Source: Brassica napus
Taxonomy: Eukaryota; Streptophyta; Magnoliopsida; Brassicales; Brassicaceae
Assembly: GCF_020379485.1 (NCBI RefSeq)
Contig: NC_063436.1
Coordinates: forward strand, 38,654,877 to 38,718,876
Length of the DNA stretch: 64,000 nucleotides
Direction: 5' to 3'
The notes below the pieces were generated by a model. That model was not told where the DNA came from, searched no databases, and was given only the letters and a program-made list of their open reading frames with translations. Within the stretch, counting starts at the first letter, position 1; each line of letters opens with the position of its first letter. This document shows positions 55,982 through 64,000 of the stretch, one piece after another. The position numbers and the translations under genes were made by a program.

Positions 55982-56816
55982 TGATACCACTCAAATTACC
56001 CTAAGGAGTGTTACTCTCATCAAAAGAGGTTCAGATGTAGTACTTAGGGATCAAATCAACAAGGAGCTAGGGAACAATTAAATCTAGTGTTTATTAATTC
56101 TAAGAGTTGTAAATGTTTAAATGAAATAGCAATAGTAACAAGCGAAGTAAATAGTAAATGTAACTTGATTGGAAATGATATTAGATGCAGGGCCACTATT
56201 CAGGTGTTGGAGATTATAATACTTATAGATGCCTATTTGTTGCATGCATGATATGTTAGAGCTCAACCGCTTAACTCAGTGATCAGCTGTCGCATGTTTC
56301 ACTGGTTAACAGGCTAGATCTCGTGTCTCAACGGTTAGTATGTTGACAACGAAAGAGTATCGATCGACGGTCCTATTGGGACGTCGACCGATACACCTTT
56401 GCCTACGTCGACCGATAGTCAGTTGAGGACATCGATCGACGGGTTCTAGTCAGGCCTATGTGCGAGTATGATATGCCTTATTAAGATACTAAATTGGCGG
56501 TTAGCCCTCTATAGCAGTCCTAATATGATAGATAGATGTCAGGATGGGATAACAAGGGTGCTTGAGTATGCAATCCTATGATCATGTTCTAGTTAGCAAG
56601 AATAAAACAAGCAATGAATACAAATCTATCATGAATATCACAACAAGGCAGATCTATAGTTTGGGGTTAATCCCACAAACCTATCTGAACCCTGGATCTA
56701 ATAAATGAACTACTCAGACATAGCAAAACAATTCATGACAATGAAGAAATGGGAATTCATAGTATAGATGAAAAGAAATGAAAACAAGGAGTTCCAATCA
56801 CAAGTGATCTTCTCTC

Positions 56817-56848
<32 letters not shown>

Positions 56849-57329
56849 AAAGTAAAACTGTAACAAAAAGCTCTCTCTGCCGTCAAAACACTTAGGCAGT
56901 ATATAATCGTCAAAACACTTAGGCAGTATATAATCTACTAGGTTAAAAAATCATCAGGGCATTTTCGTAATTTGGCTTGGACTTGGGCTTCAAGTCCGCT
57001 GGATCAAAAATGTCGCATGTCCACTGTCTCGACATCGATCGATGGTACTTGTGTACATCGATCGATATTAATCTTCATTTGTCGAGGCATATCTTGGTGT
57101 CGATCGACAGCACTGATGCACATCGATCGATTGTTCTTCCTCTCGTCGACCTCTACATGGTCAGCTCGGAAGAAATGTCCTTTAAGCTCCAAAATGCTCC
57201 AAAGTCATAGCTTTACTCCAAAATGCACTGAACCTGAAAACATACCTAGAAGAATAGAAAACATAGAAATATTTATAGTAAAACATCTATATACCATGGA
57301 TGAAAACATGTCAAATCCAAGGTATATCA
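55982..57329 (-). repeat. Athila-like LTR (minus sense, 1348 bp)
   Basis: TGATACCACTC...GGTATATCA; inverse of 8099-9412, with the same ATCGATCGA motifs (about 56360-56430, 57034, 57057, 57099, 57123). PPT immediately to the right (minus sense AAGTCTGGGGGAGT). A (CT)n run lies at 56821-56849. Confidence 0.85.
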
Positions 57330-58320
57330 ACTCCCCCAGACTTACCCTTTTGCTTGTCCTCAAGCAAAACATACAGACAGTCTCTCTGAAAGAGGTTTGA
57401 AAATATTAGGGACTACAGATTTTAAAGCATAGAAATCTTTTCCTCAACAATTTTGCAACTACATCACAGAAGCACACTATGCAATATCCTAACCTAGCAA
57501 CCATTTCTAACATAACACAACTCATCAATTCACGTCTGACATCCCCTCTACTGACATCCCCTCTACTGACTTCATTTCTTTGCATAAATATAAAGTGAAT
57601 GCTTTACCTTGGAAGTATCGATCATAGGATGCAAGGATTTCAGACAAGTATCTGGAGCTGCAGGTAAAAGTTAGTTCATAATTTCTCTCTCTCTAATTTT
57701 CTCTCTTGAGTCAAAGTCTGCTTCCATTGCAGGATCAGTGACCAAGATTTGATAGGCTTCCATGAATCAAAACTTAATGGTGGTTGCCTCCAAGCTCTGT
57801 TTACTTCTTTTTGACCTATATCCAAGAGTTCTTTGCGAAAGCGAGCCTTGAAGATTGCCGCCTCCAAGTCCCGTTTCGAACTCTTTTATTGGAGTCTTTA
57901 TGAATCAAGCCTTAATGGTTTTAGCCACCAAGTCCTGTTCAGACTCAACCTAAGTAAACAATAGATCCTTTTTTTTTAAAATATAAATCTCTAACTAATC
58001 TAGGGTCGAAATTTAGAGAGAGAAAATGTGATAAATAATCTACACAAGGCGTTACCTTCCAGACATGTCTGAAGAATCCGATCCCATGTATACCAAGCCC
58101 CAAGACAACCGGTTATGTCAGGTTCAGTGTTAGAAATCAGCTTTGGTTACTTCATACGGTCAAAGCAAGTGTGTAGTTGATAGGTTGATCTGCTTTAGCA
58201 TCTATAGTGCTATCTACAATTAGTAAATCTAAAATGGTGCTAAAGATTGGTTAGATATCTAAGCATAATTTATTAAAATTCCTTTTATAAAAATAAAATA
58301 AATTATAGCAGTAAATTATA
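57330..58320 (-). other. Athila-like non-coding 3' region
   Basis: Inverse counterpart of 7020-8098, including the three GACTTGG(T/A)GGC-type units (about 57755-57945). The frame 57676-57867 equals the one at 7565. Ends near 58320, where unrelated or more diverged sequence begins. Confidence 0.6.
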
Positions 58321-58766
58321 GGTGGAGCGAAATGGTCAACCGGCTGATCAACGTCGAGTGATGTTACAGGCTGGGATTCAGGCTACTCAAATGGACGGAC
58401 TGTGGTTCAAGAACTCGGACTGGACAGGACGGACGGACGGCTATGGAGTGGTTAGACGGACGCGATGGAGAGGGAGATGGCCGATCTGGTTCCTGAAACA
58501 AAAGAGAGTTATTTTTATGAGTTTTTTTATGAATCATATTTGATAAAAACTGAATAAACTTTTTATTAACTTGGTGATTGAGGGTACTCTTTACAATGGA
58601 CGACAATGAGCTTATATAATGCTCAGATACAAGACTCTAAACGTTCACAAAAGAAAAGAAAGGAAACAAATCTAAACTAAGCAAGAAATCGGAAACTAGC
58701 CGTTGGAGCCTTTTGTGGGATTTTGGCTCCAAGTAAAGAATCTGACATTTCTTGAACCGGACGGTT
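58321..58766. other. unassigned stretch
   Basis: A short segment rich in GGACGGACGG-like repeats (58395-58460), then AT-rich DNA. No gene recognised; may be a further 3' part of the Athila-like ORF. Confidence 0.3.
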
Positions 58767-60490
58767 TTAGGGGATAACTAAGCTTCCTGGGAACTTTCTT
58801 GACTGCTTGGTAGATGCTGATCTCGTCCTTGCCTTGGTATAAAAAGAGCTGTTGGAGTTTGAATGAAAGAGGCTCCAAATAAGGCAGTTTGGTGATAATG
58901 AGGATCTTCTTATTCCTATGTGGGCTGGTGCATGGGATGAAGTTGTAGAGCTCTTCCGGCCCATGTATAATGTCTCCTGGATGTCTTTGTTTATTCTAGA
59001 CGTCGTCTGGTTCTCCTGGTTGGACTGGAATTGCTTGGAATGGATCAAACCGAAAGATTGTCCAATCTTTCCATAAATAGCTCCGGTTGGATTTAAGTGA
59101 TTCTCCATTGAACCGACTGATCTCCTGGGTTATGGTGCAGCTAAGGACTTCTGGAAGACCTCCTGATTGGTTGAAATGGTCTCCTGATCGCCAATGTCCG
59201 GTTTGAAGCTGATTGAACCGGTTAGCTTCCAATTGGGGCAAGTGTAGAACTGGTTTGACCGGTTTTGGAGATTGGATCATAACTTCATATTCCGTGGTCA
59301 TTTCTCCTGATCTTGGGCTTTTTGGAAAGGTGATAAACGCCTCTTGACTCCTATGATGGGCTTTGCTTCAGGCCGCTCCTTAATGGAGCTTGAATCTTCT
59401 TCTAAGGTCGGGTACTCGCAGATAGACGGGTTGAGAAACCTCTGAATTGTAAAATTCTTAACTTCTTGCTCCGTGATTATATTGGCCCAATTCCAATTGG
59501 CCTGGACTACTTTTTGAGTGTAGAATCCATCAAAATTAGAATCGTGATTTAAACCCTCCTGGTTTGTAAGATATGGCATTTTTAGTGAACATATATCCTG
59601 GTTGGTGCCTTGGCTGGTTGAGTAGGGTGTTGGCTCGACCTCTGGTTCAGCTGCTGAATTGCTGACCGCAACAAGCGACGAGTTGTTGCGGTCATCGGTT
59701 ATTGTTGACTCATTGGAATCGATCGTTGGAATCGATCGATGGAAAGGTGTGGGTGTCGATCGATTCCGAGTACTCTGATTCGTACTCTGCTCCACAATGG
59801 CATGCGCCAATGAAGCCAAGTTCTTTCCTGTAATCCACATAATTAATAATTTTTATCTTAGGTTGGATAGGGTCGTAGTCGATGTTGGGGTCTATCAGCG
59901 TCAGACACAATTTGTTTTCGTTCATGTCACATACAGCTCCTACTGTAGCTAGGAAAGATCTTCCAAGCAGAAGTGAAGAGTTCCAGTTAAGCTCGATGTC
60001 TAGGACATGAAAATCTACCGGGACAAGGGCATTACCAATCTGTACCTCCAGATCTCTTATGATACCTCCTGATCGTTTTTCTGAAAGATCCACAAAGGTG
60101 ATGGTCAAACCAAGATGGTCTGCCATAATCCTAGGGAGGATACTAACTGATGCTCCTGTGTCACACATCGAATGGGGAAATTCAACACCCTTGACTACGC
60201 ATGGTATTGCAAACTTCCCTGGATCACTCTTCTTCGACAATGTGATCTTGTCCTCCTCACTCAGTTACCTTTGTTTCTCTGAAGAACATCCACAACCGGT
60301 GTACGCATGGTACTGTGGATCTCTCTGACTTGATGAAACATTCTCCTAATGTCCTCCTCACTCAGTTACCTTTGTTTCTTTGAAGAACATCCACAACCGG
60401 TGTGTGAAGTAAGCTTCATTAAAAGCTTTTTCAATTGGGATTCTGAGGATTCTTTTAGTGAAACCATCCATCTCCTTATCGTTAGCTTCC
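58767..60490 (-). pseudogene. Athila-like gag C-terminus, protease and downstream region
   Basis: Minus sense from 60490: gag text with FTHRLWMFFKETKVTE, after a 52-bp duplicated segment; then from 60240 a protease-like domain SKKSDPGKFAIPCVVKGVEF, HSMCDTGASVSILPRIMADHLG (active-site DTGA), IRDLEVQIGNALVPVDFHVLDIE and SSLLLGRSFLATVGAVCDM. A second frame (59840-59298) carries IDSNES motifs and QRFLNPSICEYPTLEED, then VKPVLHLPQLEANRF, EVLSCTITQEISRFNGE and YLWKDWTIFRFDPFQAI (59301-58996), each in shifted frames. Order and motifs fit the Athila ORF as I know it from Brassicaceae. Frameshifts show decay; RT is absent. Confidence 0.7.
60251..60403. repeat. 52-bp direct duplication, 101-bp period
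   Basis: TCCTCCTCACTCAGTTACC... through ...CCACAACCGGTGT occurs at 60251 and again at 60352 with one difference. It duplicates the gag segment encoding HRLWMFFKE on the minus strand. Confidence 0.9.
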
Positions 60491-62974
60491 CACCTACTGG
60501 TTACCTGCATATCAAATGAGTCATGAGTAACTAGTTTACTCAGTGAGTCTAATCCCACACCCAAACACATATCAATAGTATCCCGAGCAATCGATACCAT
60601 TTGAATGCAGTGGAATTATATTCCAAAATTAATATAAGCCCTCTCAATCCATCCATGTGAATCTATCTTAAACATCACCTCCACGATACCCGCCAATCAC
60701 TCATACTCTTAATATATATATATATATGCTAAACCCGGAAAACCACCAAGGCTAACCGAGCTTAACGGGGAATAAATATAACCATCATCTCCATCAGATA
60801 TTCCAAGATAGAACATCCAACGCTGCATGCAGTTACACGGCCTCCAGGGTGCGACCCCATCATCGTGTCTTCATGACCTTGATCCATATCGCAGGATCAA
60901 TTCACGGCAATGCGGGACTTTCGGGAGAGTGAGTATACAATAAGACTTCACATGATTCACACTTATTAATAGAATACTTATAGATTAGTACTTGAGAACA
61001 AGTACTAAGGCTCGGGATAACCTCAAAGAATTATTCTTGCTTATTCTTAAGTATTTAAACTAGATAAATACTTCATATATAAATATAGATTAAGGAATAA
61101 TACTTAATCAATCAAACCATAATTATTCCTTAATTAATCCATGATTAATCCTTAATTAATCAATGATTATTCCTTAATTAATTCATGATTAATTCTTAAT
61201 TAATCAACCATATTCAATATGCAATCATGCATACTCATTCATAATTCATTCATCATCTATCTAGACTCACCTTTACTCATTCTTAAGGAAGACTAGACTC
61301 GAGCTCAAGCTAATCACACTTCACTTTTGGATCACTCTCGGTTCAGAACCATCACAAGGATCCGGCTGATCCGAATACTCTCCTTGGCCATCTGAATTCA
61401 AAACATAACAGTTGGAACATAAGTTTCAGTAGTTTGGTTCAAGAAGAAACTCAACTCAGTTCATAACATTTCAGTTCAGTTCTCTCATATCAGTTCGGTT
61501 CAAGACAGATTGATACCATGTTCAGCTCGGTTCAAGCTTTAACAATTTAACTCGGTTCATATCAGCTTAGTTCATGCTCAGCTAACTCCGGTTCTAATCA
61601 GTTCTCAACAGCTTAACTCGGTTATACTCAGACGACATCAGTTCAAGACAATTTCAGACCATAGACAGCTCCGCTCAGATCAGATCAGAATATACTCAGC
61701 TCAATTCAGTTCTAAACAAGATCAAATCAGTTCTGTTTAATTCCCATAATTCTTAACAGTTCGTCTACTGGTTCTATGAGACTGATTAAATCATAAACCA
61801 ACCAAGACTGAAGAGAACAAGACCTTAGACAACTGATCCTGACAGGTTAACCAACATACATCAATTGGTTCTCATCAAAACATGGCTGAATCAAGAAGCT
61901 GAAGCTTACCGGTTTTACTCAACTAATTAAACTTGACTGGTTGTCTCTCTTCAAGCTAACCACGAATTGACCTGATCAACACCACAAGAATCCAGGGTTG
62001 GATTTATTCAGAATTTATCTCCAGTGTAGGCAAACCAACAAAACTTCTCACGGAAACTGATCCACAACCATCTTACCGATCAAAATCAAAGGCTGAAGAA
62101 CATAGGTGATTCTCAACTTCAGGACTCCAAATCTTCAGCTCTTAAGGACTCCAACCTAAGGACTCCAATCTTCAGCTCTTAAGGACTCCAACCAAATCTT
62201 CTCAACATAGGTGATTCTCAACTTCAGGACTCCAGAACTCACTGATTAAAGTCACAGGATGGTGAGAAAGAGTTGTCCATGCTCACTCCTCTTCTCTGAA
62301 TATTTTTCTGAATTTTTCATGAATCTTTTCTCACAGATTTTTCTCTCTTCTTTCTCTCTTTCTCTCTGAATTTTTCTCTGGTTTTTCCTGCAGGTTATGA
62401 ACGTCCAGAGGAGAGAAGAGGGTATTTTATTTCAGATGAGGGTTTGCTCCCACAAAAGACAAAGATGAGGTTAGACAGCTGGTGACATGCTTCAGCACAC
62501 CAAGCAGCACAAGCAGCTGAACTTTTCCTTCCCATGAAGAAAGCTACAAGCAGCTGAAGCAAGTAGCTTGTGACCAGCATGTGACTTCTAATGAGCAAGC
62601 AGGCAAGCAAGTAGGTGTAGGTCATGTGACCTAATTACTGAGGAAGCAAGTAGGCTAGAAGGTGCAAAGCATGTGACTGTTTAGAAATAATTTTAAGAGT
62701 TTTGTCGATATTTTCCGGACTGTTTCGACTAAATATTTTTCATCATTCGAATCTCGTCCTGCTCTGAATAAACTCACCCAGCATGAATAAAAATCAACGA
62801 TAATAATTAACACTCGACCAGAACCATCAAGAGATGGTTTTTCGACCAAAAGACAGCCCCGTCGAGATTAATTCACCGTGTCGATTTTTATTTAAATTCT
62901 GATCGATCAATCTTCAAACTGATCTAAAGAATTTTCTTGATCAAAAATTATATCTGCTCGTGAGGGTTATTACA
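60490..62974 (-). repeat. D-type LTR (minus sense), truncated at inner end
   Basis: Right end GGTTATTACA at 62974, as for element C. Contains the CAG|GTAACC donor-like site at about 60503, hairpin GTACTTG-loop-CAAGTAC at 60988-61005, TTAATTAA-rich repeats (61090-61205), a GTTCAG/CGGTTCA-rich stretch (61430-61760) and a local duplication around 62110-62230. The GGTGTCACA end is missing: near 60490 it meets the Athila-like remnant. No gene inside. Confidence 0.75.
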
Positions 62975-62990
62975 ACGACTACAAACATTA

Positions 62991-64000
62991 ATGGCTGACT
63001 TTGATAAACGTAAGATGAAGGAGGACGATAGTATTGGTACTTTCATCGGAAAGCTTACTGAGATTTCATCTAGGTCAGCTTCTCTTGGAGAAATCATTGA
63101 AGAACCAAAACTTGTCAAGAAATTCCTCAAGAGCTTACCGAGAAAGAAATTCATTCACATGGTTGCATCGATTGAACAGATGTTGGATCTAAATACAACT
63201 AGCTTTGAAGAAAGAATAAGTGAAGAAGAGGAAGAACAGCATGATGATAATGGGAAGTTAATGTATGGTAGTCATGATTCATCGCAAGATAGTTCTGCAT
63301 TTGGCAGAGGAAGAGGTCATGGAGGACGAGGTAATTGGAGAGGTGGACGAGTACGCTATGGAGTTTTTTATGCAGAGAAAGAAGCTTGGAAGCAAAATCA
63401 AGGACTAACGAACCGAGATAAAAGTCACATCACTTGCTTCAAGTGTGATAAGCTCGGTCATTATGCATTCGAATGCCCTGATAAGCTGCTTAAGCTACAA
63501 TAAACCGTTGAAAAAAGGATGAAGATACACATGAAGCAGATGAGTTGATGGTACACGAAGTGGTATACCTTAATGAGAAAAAGGTAAAACCAAGCACGTT
63601 CGAGATCGAGCAGGACATGGAAAATATGTGGTATCTTGACAATGGAGCTAGCAACCACATGAGTTAAAATCGAAGGTATTTCTATAAAAAGTTACAGGAA
63701 AGGTACGCTTTGGAGACGACTCTCGCATACATATCAGAGGTAAAGGATCAATCAGATTGGTTTTGAATGGAGGAGAGAAGAAAACCTTGAGTAATGTCTA
63801 TTATATACATGGTTTAGGATGAAGGATGACGTGCTCAAGGTCTTTGATCGAACAGGATACTTGATGATTAAGACCTCGAGATCAAAGAACCGACTATATA
63901 AAGTGCATCTACAAGCTGATGTCGTCGAATGTCTGCAAATCACCTTACCTACAGAAACTTCAAGATGGCATGCAAGGTTAGGACATGTCAATACAGAGAC
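62991..64000 (+). pseudogene. Ty1/copia gag-protease remnant (runs off window)
   Basis: Frame 62991-63503 shows a copia-type gag end: DDSIGTFIGKLTEISSRSASLG, KKFLKSLPRKKFIHMVASIEQ, an Arg/Gly-rich stretch and one CCHC zinc knuckle CFKCDKLGHYAFEC. After a stop at 63501-63503 and shifts, protease text WYLDNGASNHM appears near 63631-63660, and near the window end SRWHARLGHVNTE, the GAG-pre-integrase motif. The true gag start lies upstream and is cut off by the D LTR. Several stops and shifts make it non-functional. Integrase and RT would lie beyond 64000. Confidence 0.8.

Noticed and set aside
1..64000. tRNA or rRNA genes
   Set aside because: Initiator tRNA-Met-like strings (TGGTATCAGAGC) are only primer-binding sites next to LTRs; no cloverleaf or rRNA motif was recognised by eye.

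Overview
The window looks like retrotransposon-packed heterochromatin of a Brassicaceae plant, probably Brassica or a close relative (inferred from recalled family features, not a search). Nearly every recognisable coding segment belongs to a transposable element. I see no intact conventional host gene and no tRNA or rRNA gene. Five LTR families recur: (A) Tat-like elements with LTRs of TGTTGGGG...TTCCCACA type carrying arrays of a palindrome with core GGTCGCTACGTAGCGACC; (B) a chromodomain-bearing Ty3/gypsy (Tekay-like); (C/D) a second chromovirus-like family whose LTR starts TGTAATAACCC and ends GGTGTCACA; (E) an LTR starting, as written on +, TGTAAGGCCCC; and Athila-like elements rich in the motif ATCGATCGA.

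Layout. 1-2528: 5' end of a minus-strand A element (gag start, PBS, LTR) abutting a broken gypsy RT. 2529-4095: D-type LTR fragment. 4209-17066: a decayed DUF1985/Ulp1-like gene split by element C (5002-14404, minus, TSD ATGTT), which has lost RT, RNase H and integrase and holds an Athila-like 3' fragment inside its left LTR. 17941-19468: a minus-strand mudrA-like gene, convergent with the Ulp1 gene, as in Kaonashi-type MULEs. 20.2-24.2 kb: LTR remnant, degenerate telomere-like DNA, AT-rich unassigned DNA. 24.2-29.0 kb: fragments of Athila, Tat, chromovirus and A elements.

29033-38360: an intact B element with TSD CTAGC and two 2094-bp LTRs that I see differing at about 8 sites, so a young insertion. 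Its coding structure is the most interesting thing here. The first AUG after the LTR TATA box lies inside the LTR, in ideal context, and 18 codons later meets a strong splice donor. The acceptor, with a TACTAAC branch site, lies past the PBS and keeps phase with gag. A second, 93-bp intron at the gag/protease junction removes the in-frame stop that otherwise separates Gag from Pol. Element C has counterparts of both introns. If real, Gag production and the Gag:Gag-Pol ratio are set by splicing, and spliced RNA lacks the PBS, separating messenger from genome.

38.4-40.5 kb: leader and LTR of E, into which B inserted. 40.5-48.5 kb: non-autonomous A element (+) with a 175-180-bp tandem repeat and a 261-bp MITE. 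48.5-56 kb: Tat gag remnant, then a second non-autonomous A element (-) that keeps gag/protease and an antisense ORF. 56-60.5 kb: Athila-like remnants. 60.5-63 kb: D LTR. 63-64 kb: start of a Ty1/copia gag-protease remnant running off the window.
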